A stretch of DNA of 57,063 nucleotides, from contig QCIW01000006.1 of assembly GCA_003216435.1 (NCBI GenBank), positions 1-57,063 on the forward strand, written 5' to 3'. Positions 1 to 8,953 of the stretch are shown piece by piece (the first letter of the stretch is position 1; each line of letters begins with the position of its first letter). The DNA is from Prochlorococcus sp. AG-402-N21 (GTDB lineage Bacteria; Cyanobacteriota; Cyanobacteriia; PCC-6307; Cyanobiaceae). The translations under genes were made by a program, and so were the position numbers. A model generated the notes under the pieces. That model was given only the letters and a program-made list of their open reading frames with translations. It made no database searches and had not been told where the DNA came from.

Positions 1-51
1 CAATAGTTCAATATTTGCTTTATTTAGTTCGACAATCTGAGATGAGGTCAT
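1..51 (-). CDS. N-terminal fragment of an unidentified protein (cut by window edge)
   Basis: An ATG on the minus strand at 51 opens a frame with no stop to the left edge, giving 17 residues that begin MTSSQIVELN. It faces away from the CAAD gene, so the roughly 120 bases between them would be a divergent promoter region. Seventeen residues are too few to name a family. The call rests only on the open frame and the position. Confidence 0.35.
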   Translation of the reverse strand, partial: MTSSQIVELNKANIELL

Positions 52-173
52 GTTAAAAGCTTAAAAGTTCGGGATCCTCTCTATTCGGGTTCGGCATTAT
101 CTGTATTTTCACCCTGGCATTAAAAAGATAAGTTAGATAGGCTCAATTTGAAATTGCGTTGCAGCTTGTGTTC

Positions 174-527
174 ATGTCTGATTCTCCTCCAGAATCTAAA
201 GAAGGTTCAACTAGTGAAAGTGTTGGCTTCTCTGAGCGTACCAGTGAGGCAATGAATAAGGTCAATGAGACCTTGAGTAAGATTGACTGGACTCAGATGG
301 GTAAGTATGGCAAGGCAGCAGGGATTATTGCTGTTGTTATCCTTGCTCAAGTCCTTATCAAAATAGTTATAGATACTATTAACTTTTTCCCTATTTTGCC
401 AGGATTACTAGAGCTTCTAGGAGTTGTAGTACTTTGTCAGTGGAGCTGGCAGAATCTCACTACCAGCGAAAAACGTAGTGTAGTTTTTGAAAAGGTTCAA
501 AATCTACGACAGGAATATTTAGGTTAA
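174..527 (+). CDS. CAAD-domain (CURT1-like) thylakoid membrane protein
   Basis: Protein of 117 residues starting at the ATG at 174 (MSDSPPES); a TTG 15 bases upstream is also in frame but less likely. A hydrophilic Ser/Glu-rich N-terminus is followed by an amphipathic stretch (VNETLSKIDW) and two hydrophobic segments at about residues 50-68 and 70-90, then a charged helix. This matches the cyanobacterial CAAD domain found in CURT1-type thylakoid curvature proteins and at the C-terminus of some aminoacyl-tRNA synthetases. Here it is free-standing. Its TAA shares a TTAA with the stop of the convergent fructosamine kinase gene. The role in membrane curvature is inferred from the family. Confidence 0.75.
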   Translation: MSDSPPESKEGSTSESVGFSERTSEAMNKVNETLSKIDWTQMGKYGKAAGIIAVVILAQVLIKIVIDTINFFPILPGLLELLGVVVLCQWSWQNLTTSEKRSVVFEKVQNLRQEYLG

Positions 528-1420
528 CAACTTTCAAATTCGGTTTTAATTTTATCTAACAGGTCATTAGTTTGATTTATATAGGATCCCCCGAATAGAT
601 TGCAATGGTTGAGCAAATGATAGAGATTATATATATCTGTCCTAGTTTCTATTGATTTATCAAAAGGCCATATTTCTTTATACCCATCGTAAAACTCCTT
701 AGAAAACCCCCCGAAGAGTTTTGTCATAGCTATATCCACTTCTCTATCTGCCCAATAGCAGGCAGGGTCAAATATTATTCCTTGATTGTTTTCATTAATA
801 GCTGAATTGCCACACCATAGATCACCGTGAACAAGAGAAGATTTTGGATTATGTCTATTTAGGAAAGTGGTAAGTTTATCTAAAACTTTATTAAATTTAG
901 TTGTAATTAGTTTTTTCTGAGATGCAATTTCCAATTGGGGCAATAAACGTAAATTTACAAAGACTTCTCCCCAATTATTACTCAAACCACTTTTCTGGAT
1001 GTTCAAACCTATAAAACCTTCATTATGCCAGCCAAATTTTTTGGACGTTTTTTCTGAAGATTGCTTATGAAGTAAGGCAAGCCCTTTACCCAGATTAGTT
1101 TGATTCCCTTGTTCAAGATTTAACCAGGGTAATATAAGAATCGAATAGTTGTGATATTTTTTTAAGGCAATTGGTACAGGTATTGTTAAGTAAGTGTTAT
1201 TAGTAAACTTGTTAAGAGTTTTTAGACAATCAGCCTCAAATTCAAGCATTGGGAAATTTTTGAGAGAAGTACTTTTAGTAAATAGTTGTCTCCCATCTGT
1301 GAGCTCTATATGCCAAGATTTATGTATGCACCCTCCCGATACAGCATTGATTGCTTTTACTTCTGCTCCTAGGAAAGTCCTTTCAGAACTTAGAATCTCC
1401 TGAATTATTACATCTTGCAT
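524..1420 (-). CDS. Fructosamine/ketosamine-3-kinase family protein
   Basis: Protein of 298 residues, the usual length for the fructosamine kinase family (aminoglycoside-phosphotransferase fold). The Brenner-type catalytic motif HGDLWCGN is at about 198-205 and the metal-binding DPA at 218-220; the early SGGCIH segment (28-33) forms the nucleotide-binding loop region. Such enzymes phosphorylate ketosamines on glycated proteins or free adducts so that the sugar is released, a repair function. The gene is divergent from the CrtD-type gene with about 30 bases between them, and its 3' end overlaps the CAAD gene by 4 bases. The exact substrate cannot be told from the sequence. Confidence 0.85.
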   Translation of the reverse strand: MQDVIIQEILSSERTFLGAEVKAINAVSGGCIHKSWHIELTDGRQLFTKSTSLKNFPMLEFEADCLKTLNKFTNNTYLTIPVPIALKKYHNYSILILPWLNLEQGNQTNLGKGLALLHKQSSEKTSKKFGWHNEGFIGLNIQKSGLSNNWGEVFVNLRLLPQLEIASQKKLITTKFNKVLDKLTTFLNRHNPKSSLVHGDLWCGNSAINENNQGIIFDPACYWADREVDIAMTKLFGGFSKEFYDGYKEIWPFDKSIETRTDIYNLYHLLNHCNLFGGSYINQTNDLLDKIKTEFESC

Positions 1421-1452
1421 TTATTTTTATTTGATGTTTTCTTTGCCAAAGG

Positions 1453-2970
1453 ATGTTACAAGAAAAGTCTGTCATTGTTGTCGGGGGAGGAATTGCCGGC
1501 TTAACAGCTTCAGCATTACTGGCACATGAACAAATACCAACCATATTATTCGAATCTCATTATCAGCCAGGCGGGTGTGCTGGAACTTTTCAAAGAGGAA
1601 AATACATTTTTGATGTAGGGGCTACACAGGTTGCTGGTCTTGAAGTTGGAGGTATCCATGAACGATTATTTAGACATTTAAAATATCCAATACCAACTGC
1701 AAGGATTTTAGATCCAGCCTGTTTAGTTGATCTTGCTGATGGTTCGGATCCTATTCGGTTGTGGCATGAACCAAAGAAATGGCAAAAAGAGAGAAATATC
1801 CAATTTCCTGGGAGTCAATCCTTTTGGTCTCTTTGTGAGTCATTACATAAAAGTAATTGGGAGATAGCTTCTAGGGACCCTGTTCTACCTTTTAGAAATG
1901 GCTGGGATTTACTGCAGTTAATCAAGGCAATTCGCTTAAATAATTTACCCACAGGAATTTTTACTTTATTTTCAGTTACAGATCTTTTGAAAATAAGTGG
2001 TTGCGATCATGATCATCGCCTGAAAAAGTTCTTAGATATGCAACTGAAATTATATTCACAGGAAAAAACTGAAAGAACAGCTGCACTGTATGGAGCAACT
2101 GTCCTTCAAATGGCACAAGCTCCGCTTGGGTTATGGCATCTTGATGGGTCTATGCAGAAATTGAGTGATTATTTATTAGCTTGTTTTAAAAGAGATGGAG
2201 GGAAATTATTATTAAATCATCGTGTAGTTAATATGAGCTTTTCATTAAAAAAAGATTTATGGGAAGTCAAAGTTATTAATCAAAATGGAAAAATAACAAA
2301 TTTCCAAGGTGCTGATGTTGTTTTTACTCTTCCGCCACAATCGCTATTAAATTTGATTCCTGAGGACTCTTTAATGCCTAATAAATATCGTAGAAACTTG
2401 GAAAATTTATCAAAACCAAGTGGAGCAATCGTTTTATATTCAGCCGTTAATCGTAATGCTTTGCCGCAAGGTATCCCATATCATATACAATTTGCATCTA
2501 AGGAATTCGGATCGATTTTCATATCTATTAGCATTGACGGGGATGGAAGAGCTCCTAAAGGTGAAGCAACTTTGATAGCAAGTGTCTTTGCAAATGTTGA
2601 TGATTGGAGTTTATTGAATTTACCTGATTATCAATTAAAAAAATCCAGATCCCTTGAATTGCTTTTGGAGGAAGTATCTTCTTATTTAAATTTGAGTTCC
2701 AAGGATTGGTTACATTATGAATTATCAACTCCGCAAAGTTTTCTTCGTTGGACAGGACGTCCCGAAGGAATTGTTGGTGGACTAGGCCAACATCCTTTAA
2801 ATTTTGGACCTTTTGGATTGGCTAGCAGGTCTCCCATGAAGCAATTATGGCTTTGTGGAGATTCGATTTATCCTGGAGAAGGAACAGCAGGCGTGAGTCA
2901 ATCAGCTTTAATGGCCTGTAAGCAACTTTTGGCGAATAGGTCTGGTAAGCAATTCATTCTATCTAGTTAA
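1453..2970 (+). CDS. crtD: CrtD/CrtI-type carotenoid desaturase-like FAD oxidoreductase
   Basis: Protein of 505 residues with the N-terminal dinucleotide-binding fold VVGGGIAGLTA (about 9-19), the GGCAGTF segment near residue 41 and the C-terminal FAD-contact region LWLCGDSIYPGEGTAGVSQS near 466-485, the layout of phytoene-desaturase-like enzymes. Overall it resembles the cyanobacterial C-3',4' desaturase CrtD (Slr1293 type), which acts in myxoxanthophyll synthesis. Myxoxanthophyll is not a typical Prochlorococcus pigment, so the substrate here may differ. The family call is firm and the reaction uncertain. Its stop shares TTAA with the stop of tyrA on the other strand. Confidence 0.7.
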   Translation: MLQEKSVIVVGGGIAGLTASALLAHEQIPTILFESHYQPGGCAGTFQRGKYIFDVGATQVAGLEVGGIHERLFRHLKYPIPTARILDPACLVDLADGSDPIRLWHEPKKWQKERNIQFPGSQSFWSLCESLHKSNWEIASRDPVLPFRNGWDLLQLIKAIRLNNLPTGIFTLFSVTDLLKISGCDHDHRLKKFLDMQLKLYSQEKTERTAALYGATVLQMAQAPLGLWHLDGSMQKLSDYLLACFKRDGGKLLLNHRVVNMSFSLKKDLWEVKVINQNGKITNFQGADVVFTLPPQSLLNLIPEDSLMPNKYRRNLENLSKPSGAIVLYSAVNRNALPQGIPYHIQFASKEFGSIFISISIDGDGRAPKGEATLIASVFANVDDWSLLNLPDYQLKKSRSLELLLEEVSSYLNLSSKDWLHYELSTPQSFLRWTGRPEGIVGGLGQHPLNFGPFGLASRSPMKQLWLCGDSIYPGEGTAGVSQSALMACKQLLANRSGKQFILSS

Positions 2971-3833
2971 TTTTTTAGAAAAGTTGGCCGAATAAGATTG
3001 GTTTGTTTTAACTCTTCTTCTAGTAATTCCCAATCTTTAGATATCATAGATTTTTCAAATATTTCTAGAGATTGTTTGTACAAACTTAAAAAATGAAGAA
3101 TTGTAGACGTGTTATTTTTTAACATCGACAATCCAAGTTCAGGATTACCCCCACCGACTCGCGTGGTATCTGCAAAACCACTAGAAGCAAGATTTCTTGC
3201 TAGGTTTAGAATCTCTTCTTCATTTATTTTGTTAGTAGTTTTCAACAAAGCAGCACTAATTAATACGGGTAAATGTGAAATTAGAGCTACTGCTTGATCA
3301 TGGGCATTAGCTTCTGCCGTAAGCCAATTACATCCCAGAGAAATAGCTAAACCTTTAACTACCTCGAGAGCTTTTGGGTTCGTTCTTTTATTTGGAGTTG
3401 CTATCCATGGCTTCCCATGAAAAAGGTTGTCTATTCCAGCATCTACACCGGCTAGATCCTTGCCAGCCATAGGATGACTTGCGATGAAATTTGGATGTAA
3501 CTGTTCCCAGATTTTAAGAACAGGTGTTTTTACAGAACCAACATCGGTAATAACTGCATCTGGATGTAATGAATCTATAAGCTTTGATTCAGGTTTTAAG
3601 AGTTGAGATAATGGGAGAGCAAGAATTACAACCGGACATTCTTCCAATATTTTTTGATCAGTACTTACTAGATTTGCGATACCACGCTCTCTGGCTCGTA
3701 TTGCTGTATTGGGTTTATGAGTAAGACCAAGAACTCGATAACCCAGTTTTTGGAAGGATAATCCTAAAGATCCTCCAATCAGACCTAGGCCTACTATTCC
3801 AATTGTTTTTGTGGTGGCTAGATTGTTTCTCAT
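2967..3833 (-). CDS. tyrA: Prephenate/arogenate dehydrogenase TyrA
   Basis: Protein of 288 residues with the NAD(P)-binding GLGLIGGSLG near residues 15-24, the catalytic-region motif SHPMAGKDLAGVD (about 118-130), and a helical dimerisation half containing HDQAVALISHLP. It oxidatively decarboxylates prephenate or arogenate on the way to tyrosine; cyanobacterial members generally prefer arogenate and NADP. No ACT domain is present, so the sequence shows no allosteric tyrosine site of that type. It converges on the crtD-like gene with a 4-base overlap. Confidence 0.9.
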   Translation of the reverse strand: MRNNLATTKTIGIVGLGLIGGSLGLSFQKLGYRVLGLTHKPNTAIRARERGIANLVSTDQKILEECPVVILALPLSQLLKPESKLIDSLHPDAVITDVGSVKTPVLKIWEQLHPNFIASHPMAGKDLAGVDAGIDNLFHGKPWIATPNKRTNPKALEVVKGLAISLGCNWLTAEANAHDQAVALISHLPVLISAALLKTTNKINEEEILNLARNLASSGFADTTRVGGGNPELGLSMLKNNTSTILHFLSLYKQSLEIFEKSMISKDWELLEEELKQTNLIRPTFLKN

Positions 3834-3910
3834 ATACTTGTTTTGTTCTAAATAGTTGATCTATAGATCAACTATTGAATTGAAGCTTTTGTAAATATTA
3901 GGCACTTTCT

Positions 3911-5356
3911 ATGTTGGAGGCTCATGCTCATCACCAACTAAAAGACTTGCTTCATAGAGAGTCTTCTATTTGGCCGCATAATTTGACTTTGAGTCGTCTT
4001 GTTGGAAGAAGTTTGAGGCGACGAGATAAGACTTTAATCCAATTAGCAATGGGCAGTGAAGAGTTTTGGTGGCCTGGTCTTTTAATTCCTCTTTTTTTGG
4101 AAAGTTCTGATGTGGTCTTACTTCTTTCTGAAAAGCAACGTCGGCGTCTAATTAATTTTGAACTGCTTCGCTTGAAAAATGCTGGGTTTAAGCTGCCTAT
4201 TTGGGAAGGGAAAGAAGCTCCACCTCATGGCAAATTGTGGCTTTTGAATTACAGCCAAATTATTCCTGCATTTAAGAATGGCTTATTAGACTCAAAACAA
4301 TTAATTATTCCACAAGCAGATATTTTATCGGAGCGATTAAGAGATGTTATGTCAATTAAAATTGATAAATTAGATTGGGAAAAAATAAGAAGATCTCACC
4401 CAGCATTTGATTATGCTCTTTTAGATATTTATCAAAAAATAACTAAGAATCTTTTTATAAATGCAACCTGTCAAGATGATCAAATTGCTATTGACAATGG
4501 TGAAATTACTCCTTTAAAAGATTTATTAGCACTTATAGGTGTTCTACCATCACCTTGGGATGAAGTGATTAGCGCAATAAATAAGGGTTGGTCAAATTGG
4601 GCTCAACTGGATCATAAAACGCTTGATTGGTCATGGCATTTCCAGCCTTTAGAACCTTTGCAAGATATTCAAAGACTTTTAATCCAATCTCCTTTTGTAA
4701 TGTTTACAGGTTCATGGCGTAATGATTTATTACTTTCAGAATTGCAATCGATAAATTGTTCGCTTGATATTTCAATCAGATTGAAAGGAATGATTCAGCA
4801 AGAACCGATTCAGTTGTTTGTACCTTTGCGTCAGCCATTACCTAATACTGAATATTTTACTGATCATATTTTGGATCAATCTAGAAGATTGATACTTGGA
4901 CTTCAAGGAATAACAATTGTTTTATTAGATGATCTTCAACTCAGAAAGAAATTAACCAGTGAATTGGCTTCTGAATTTGGTAGAAGAGTTGTTCATGAAA
5001 CTACTGCTCCAGAGCATAATGGAGTGGTTTGTTGTAGCTGCTCATGGTGGCTGAAACATCATGATCAAATGCCTGCTCCTCAACAATTGATTTTTGCCAT
5101 ACTTCCATTCGCAAGCTTGGAATCTCCTCTTCTTGCTGCACGAGTTAATGCATTCAAGAAACAAGGAAAAGATTGGTTTAGAGATTTGCTTTTACCGGAT
5201 GTTCTTCGGTTGATGCCCTATGCCGTACAACCAATTAGATCTAATCAAGGACGAATAGCAATTCTTGATGGCAGAGTGCGTTCTAGAAGTTGGGGTGATC
5301 TTATTTTTAGAACTCTTGAACCTTGGACAGCTTTAGACCGCCTCTTACCCCATTAA
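3911..5356 (+). CDS. DinG/Rad3-related helicase-like protein, apparently without ATPase motifs
   Basis: Protein of 481 residues. The N-terminal layout (HQLKDLLHRES..WPHNLTLSRLVGRSLRRRDKTLIQL) and a long C-terminal region with FASLESPLLAARVNAF and KDWFRDLLLPDVLRLMPYAV resemble the start and end of DinG/Rad3-type (COG1199) helicases. No Walker A GxGKT/S is visible where it would be expected (around residue 45), and in place of a DEAH box there is LIIPQADIL. I therefore read it as a cyanobacterial helicase-derived protein that may have lost ATPase activity. The reading frame is intact, so it is not a decayed pseudogene. The family assignment is tentative. Confidence 0.5.
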   Translation: MLEAHAHHQLKDLLHRESSIWPHNLTLSRLVGRSLRRRDKTLIQLAMGSEEFWWPGLLIPLFLESSDVVLLLSEKQRRRLINFELLRLKNAGFKLPIWEGKEAPPHGKLWLLNYSQIIPAFKNGLLDSKQLIIPQADILSERLRDVMSIKIDKLDWEKIRRSHPAFDYALLDIYQKITKNLFINATCQDDQIAIDNGEITPLKDLLALIGVLPSPWDEVISAINKGWSNWAQLDHKTLDWSWHFQPLEPLQDIQRLLIQSPFVMFTGSWRNDLLLSELQSINCSLDISIRLKGMIQQEPIQLFVPLRQPLPNTEYFTDHILDQSRRLILGLQGITIVLLDDLQLRKKLTSELASEFGRRVVHETTAPEHNGVVCCSCSWWLKHHDQMPAPQQLIFAILPFASLESPLLAARVNAFKKQGKDWFRDLLLPDVLRLMPYAVQPIRSNQGRIAILDGRVRSRSWGDLIFRTLEPWTALDRLLPH

Positions 5357-5385
5357 AATCAAATTGAGAATCATGAAGGAAGCTC

Positions 5386-5628
5386 ATGGGAGAAGCTCGA
5401 AGAAGATTAGACAAAGGTCTACTACCTCGTTCAGATAAAAACAAGAAACAAAAAAAATTATCACCAAGAATTTTTTCTTGGCTTCCAATTACAGAAGATC
5501 AGGAAAAATTATTTATTCAATTATCAATTAGAGGTGCTTGGATAGGGATAGGTTTCTTGGTTTTACTTTGGATAATTGTTCGCTTAATTGGCCCTGCAGC
5601 TGGTTGGTGGGTTCCTGCTGATTTATAG
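5386..5628 (+). CDS. DUF2839 small membrane protein
   Basis: Protein of 80 residues. The N-terminus MGEARRRLDKGLLP is the signature of the cyanobacterial DUF2839 family, followed by a basic stretch (residues 19-28) and one hydrophobic helix at about 50-68 ending in GWWVPADL. Function is unknown. It lies 29 bases after the helicase-like gene on the same strand and converges on recA. Confidence 0.75.
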   Translation: MGEARRRLDKGLLPRSDKNKKQKKLSPRIFSWLPITEDQEKLFIQLSIRGAWIGIGFLVLLWIIVRLIGPAAGWWVPADL

Positions 5629-5656
5629 GTTTTTAAACCAGGTGAGTTGCTTTTGA

Positions 5657-6802
5657 TCAAGCAGCATTTGCATTTACAATTGCATTAGTTGGAGTTTTTG
5701 TTGATGCTGCACGCGCAGCTGACGCTATTGGCTTCATTGAATTTGAGCTAACTTCTGAACCTTCTGTAAGTTTTTTCTTTACTAATAGTTCAATTTCTTT
5801 TTTGGATTCAGGGTTTTCTTCAAGCCAAATAATTGTATTATCTCGTCCTTGACCAATATTATCTCCTTTATAGCTATACCAGGCGCCTTTTCGAGTGACA
5901 ATATTAGTTTCTTCTGCGAGATCTAGTAAACAACCAATCGTGCTAATACCTTTACCAAATAGAATGTCGAATTCTGCGATTCGAAAAGGTGGTGCAACTT
6001 TGTTTTTGGCTACTTTTACTTTTGCACGGATTCCATATTCTTCAGTGCCTCTTTTCAGGGTTTGAATGCGACGAATGTCAAGCCTGACGGATGCATAAAA
6101 CTTCAGAGCATTCCCGCCTGTAGTTGTTTCTGGATTACCGTAGGTGACTCCTATTTTAAGACGTAATTGGTTCAGGAAAATTACTGTACAGCCTGATTTG
6201 CCAATATTACCTGTGATTTTCCTCATGGCTTGGCTCATCAGTCTGGCTTGACTACCTACAGCATGATCTCCCATTTCTCCTTCAATTTCTGATCTTGGAG
6301 TTAATGCTGCGACAGAATCAACAACTACTAGATCTACGGCTGCAGATCTTACAAGTTGATCAACAATTTCCAATGCCATTTCTCCTGTATCTGGTTGTGA
6401 AACAAGAAGATTTTCAACATCTACTCCTAGCGCAGCTGCATATACAGGATCTAAAGCATGTTCTGCATCAACAAAAGCCGCTACACCTCCATTGCGTTGT
6501 ACTTCTGCAATTGCATGCAATGTAAGAGTTGTTTTACCGGAACTTTCAGGCCCATATACTTCTACAACTCTTCCCTTGGGATATCCTCCTCCCAGTGCCA
6601 AATCTAATGTTAAAGCACCGGTTGAGATCGTTTCTACACGCATTCTCGAGGCATCCCCGAGGCGCATAATGGAGCCTTTCCCAAAATTTCTTTCTATTTG
6701 CCCTAAAACCAGATTCAATGCTTTGTCTTTTTCGCTAGAGCGCTGAGTGCTTGGCGAATTGTCAAAATTTGAGGATTGGCTTTTTTTTATTTCAATTGGC
6801 AT
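5657..6802 (-). CDS. recA: Recombinase RecA
   Basis: Protein of 381 residues. Walker A GPESSGKT at 84-91, Walker [11 protein letters not shown], and the L2 region [15 protein letters not shown] are all intact, followed by the C-terminal [13 protein letters not shown] domain. It forms ATP-dependent filaments on single-stranded DNA for strand exchange and stimulates LexA self-cleavage. The C-terminal tail after about residue 350 is Ala/Ser/Thr-rich, as often seen in cyanobacterial RecA. About 75 bases upstream of the ATG lies a palindromic GTAC-n4-GTAC element that resembles a LexA box. Confidence 0.97.
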   Translation of the reverse strand: MPIEIKKSQSSNFDNSPSTQRSSEKDKALNLVLGQIERNFGKGSIMRLGDASRMRVETISTGALTLDLALGGGYPKGRVVEVYGPESSGKTTLTLHAIAEVQRNGGVAAFVDAEHALDPVYAAALGVDVENLLVSQPDTGEMALEIVDQLVRSAAVDLVVVDSVAALTPRSEIEGEMGDHAVGSQARLMSQAMRKITGNIGKSGCTVIFLNQLRLKIGVTYGNPETTTGGNALKFYASVRLDIRRIQTLKRGTEEYGIRAKVKVAKNKVAPPFRIAEFDILFGKGISTIGCLLDLAEETNIVTRKGAWYSYKGDNIGQGRDNTIIWLEENPESKKEIELLVKKKLTEGSEVSSNSMKPIASAARAASTKTPTNAIVNANAA

Positions 6803-6875
6803 GATGATTTTGGAAATTAAAAGGAGTTAAAAGTTTTTCGAATGGTTTGAGATACCTCTTCGCACTACTCTTATT

Positions 6876-6889
6876 AGTACAGACGTACG
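6876..6889 (-). promoter_or_regulatory. Candidate LexA/SOS-type operator upstream of recA
   Basis: On the minus strand the element reads CGTACGTCTGTACT, two GTAC half sites four bases apart. The cyanobacterial LexA box reported for Anabaena is RGTACNNNDGTWCB, and this differs only at the first base. It lies about 75 bases before the recA start, a position compatible with repressing a recA promoter. The match was made by eye, and no lexA gene is in this window. Confidence 0.4.
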
Positions 6890-6897
6890 CTAGCTAA

Positions 6898-7674
6898 TCA
6901 ATTCCAGTTCGCCAAGGGGGATGCGAAAGTTTGTGGGTCTAGAAGGGTAATACCGTTGGGCAGATTGATTAAATCATTCGGCTTGAGATAGCCCCAACTA
7001 GCTAAGAAACAAGGAATAGATGACAATTTTTGGTTGGTTAGAATTTTTTCTAGAGTTGCGCGCCTATCTTCAATAAATCCTTTTACAATTCTATTTTCTG
7101 ATAGTTTGATTAAGATATCAGTTTTATTTCCAGACTCATATCCATATAATAGATTAACTTTTATATTTAAAGAATTAAGAATTTTAGAAGTAAATTCAGC
7201 GTTTTTAGTTGTTAAAATAACAATATCATTTCCCTCTTTTTGCAATTCATTTAATCTATTTTTGATATGAGGAAATATTTTGTGAGAGTTTAGCCAATAT
7301 GGGAAGTCATTTTTTATATCTTCTCTCCGTATGGTATCCAGTGCGGTCTGAAGTTTTATTGGTTCCCATTGCCATTTTTCTAATGCTTCAAAACATTTTT
7401 CATGGTAATTCTCAGTAAAAACTTTATAATCTTCTTTTGCTAATAAACTGTTAGGCCTAATTAACTCTGCGGCAATTAGTACCATTTCCCAACCATGCTC
7501 AACCCAAGGTCTTAGATATTGAAAAGCTTCTGGAACATCATGGGGCAACATTGGGAGATGTTGTTTGTCTTTCAGAAGGCTTATACATGCTTTTCGAGCA
7601 CTATTCCAATATTCAGAGAGTCCATCAACAATGACACCATCAAAATCAAAAACTAAAAAAGGATTGTCTGCCAC
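6898..7674 (-). CDS. HAD-superfamily hydrolase
   Basis: Protein of 258 residues with a GTG start. HAD motif I DFDGVIVDG is at about residues 9-17, motif II is in IVILTTKN (near 150-157), and the acidic C-terminal motif is IEDRRATLEK, where E/D residues would bind Mg2+. A helical cap lies between motifs I and II. It is probably a phosphatase or phosphoglycolate-phosphatase-like enzyme of unknown substrate. It lies upstream of recA on the same strand, after a gap that holds the recA operator candidate. Confidence 0.75.
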   Translation of the reverse strand: MADNPFLVFDFDGVIVDGLSEYWNSARKACISLLKDKQHLPMLPHDVPEAFQYLRPWVEHGWEMVLIAAELIRPNSLLAKEDYKVFTENYHEKCFEALEKWQWEPIKLQTALDTIRREDIKNDFPYWLNSHKIFPHIKNRLNELQKEGNDIVILTTKNAEFTSKILNSLNIKVNLLYGYESGNKTDILIKLSENRIVKGFIEDRRATLEKILTNQKLSSIPCFLASWGYLKPNDLINLPNGITLLDPQTFASPLANWN

Positions 7675-7693
7675 CTCAAGATATTAAAGAAAA

Positions 7694-7765
7694 CTGGGGC
7701 GGTAGGATTCGAACCCACGAATGGCGAGACCAAAACCCGCTGCCTTACCACTTGGCGACGCCCCA
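7694..7765 (-). tRNA. trnQ: tRNA-Gln (anticodon TTG)
   Basis: A 72-nt cloverleaf on the minus strand. Acceptor arm TGGGGCG pairs with CGCCCCA, the D arm is GCC/GGC, the anticodon stem is GCGGG/CTCGC with loop TTTTGGT giving anticodon TTG, and the T arm is GTGGG/CCTAC around TTCGAAT. Discriminator base is G and CCA is not encoded. It reads CAA and, by wobble, CAG codons. Confidence 0.95.
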
Positions 7766-7917
7766 TTATTGAGATAAAACTTATCTCTCATACAAAATGA
7801 TTACACATCTTGTGGTCAACTAGCTTAATTCGTCATACCTAGTTCTCTTTTATGAGCATTTCTTGTTGTTGAAGAATTATGTGAAGTTCATATGAAAATC
7901 CAATAATTCCTCAATGT

Positions 7918-8946
7918 TTATCGTAACAACCATGGGTTAATCAGTTCTTTGGCTTTTTCTAGAGCTTTATTCCAGCCATAGGGCCATTCGATGAGCTTGA
8001 TATTTCGTTGTTGGGCTTCTATTAAAAAAGGTTGGATCAGTTTGCGTGCCATTCCTCCGAAGGCTACTCCTGCAGGACCTGGGCTATTTGATAAGTAATT
8101 AATTGTTTGAGCATTTGTTCCTCCAGCTAGTTGAAGAGGACCGGGAGGAGCTATGGCTTTTATTTTTTGCCACAGAGAGATTGCAAATTTACCGGTGCCG
8201 TCGCCTAAATCTCCGCTCATAGGACGGCCATCAAGTTGCCATAGAGGCTTTTGTTTGTAATGACACAAGCATTTATGACGATCCCAAAGCTCTTTTGACA
8301 AAATATTTTCATTTATGGAATGTCCTTGTAAACCACAACTTACTGCGATTCGGTTCAAAGGAACTTTTGCTTCTAAAATTCTTTTAACTGCCTCGTTAAA
8401 TGCTTTAGATCTTCCTGGTGCAGTATGAATTTCAACTGCATCTGGTTGAACAGTTGCAATTAGAGATCCAAATTCATTCATACTTAAAGATTGATCTTTT
8501 TCTTTAATAATTCCTAATGGGCATGTCCCTAAACAGCGTCCACATCCATAACAGAGATTTTCCAGAATTCCTTGGCTTGTAGTAATTGCATCTGCTGGAC
8601 ACACTCTCTCGCATGGTCGAGAGCAATCTTTTGGACATCTCTTTGGGTCGAAGTAAGCTTTGCGAAAATGAACATCTTTCCCATCGCTCACGCTGACCAT
8701 TAGCCAGGGACGAGGACTCCCAAGGTAATTCTCAGCTAAATTCAGGCCTTGCTTGGCAGCATTTACCACTGCAATGTCAGCTGCCACATCTACACAATTA
8801 ACTCCTGCAGCTGCATAAATTGCGCAAAGATCTGTTATTGAAGCTAGGTCCTGGTTGCTTGCTCCACAAATTAATTTGACCCAATTGCCTCTTGCCAGAG
8901 CTAATTCGCCGTAACTAGATTTTGTTTTGTAGATGGTGGTATTGAT
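7918..8946 (-). CDS. ldpA: LdpA, Fe-S protein of light input to the circadian clock (start codon unresolved)
   Basis: The first canonical start in frame is the GTG at 8787 (289 residues), but the same frame upstream is stop-free to 8973 and encodes a clearly protein-like, family-consistent N-terminus (NWVKLICGASNQDL, AAGVNCVDVAAD). I extend the gene to an ATC at 8946 as the least-bad start; the true one is unknown. Two 4Fe-4S motifs are present: CPKDCSRPCERVCP and CYGCGRCLGTCP. LdpA links redox state to clock period in Synechococcus elongatus. It follows ndhN by about 8 bases, so translational coupling to ndhN is plausible. The full open frame of about 351 codons fits the expected LdpA length. 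Confidence 0.8.
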   Translation of the reverse strand: MNTTIYKTKSSYGELALARGNWVKLICGASNQDLASITDLCAIYAAAGVNCVDVAADIAVVNAAKQGLNLAENYLGSPRPWLMVSVSDGKDVHFRKAYFDPKRCPKDCSRPCERVCPADAITTSQGILENLCYGCGRCLGTCPLGIIKEKDQSLSMNEFGSLIATVQPDAVEIHTAPGRSKAFNEAVKRILEAKVPLNRIAVSCGLQGHSINENILSKELWDRHKCLCHYKQKPLWQLDGRPMSGDLGDGTGKFAISLWQKIKAIAPPGPLQLAGGTNAQTINYLSNSPGPAGVAFGGMARKLIQPFLIEAQQRNIKLIEWPYGWNKALEKAKELINPWLLR

Positions 8947-8953
8947 TTGGATC

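Noticed and set aside
580-600. Recurring GGATCC/ATTCGG words near 70, 580 and 1745 as a dispersed repeat
   Set aside because: Only short words of 6-8 bases agree; no longer alignment holds.
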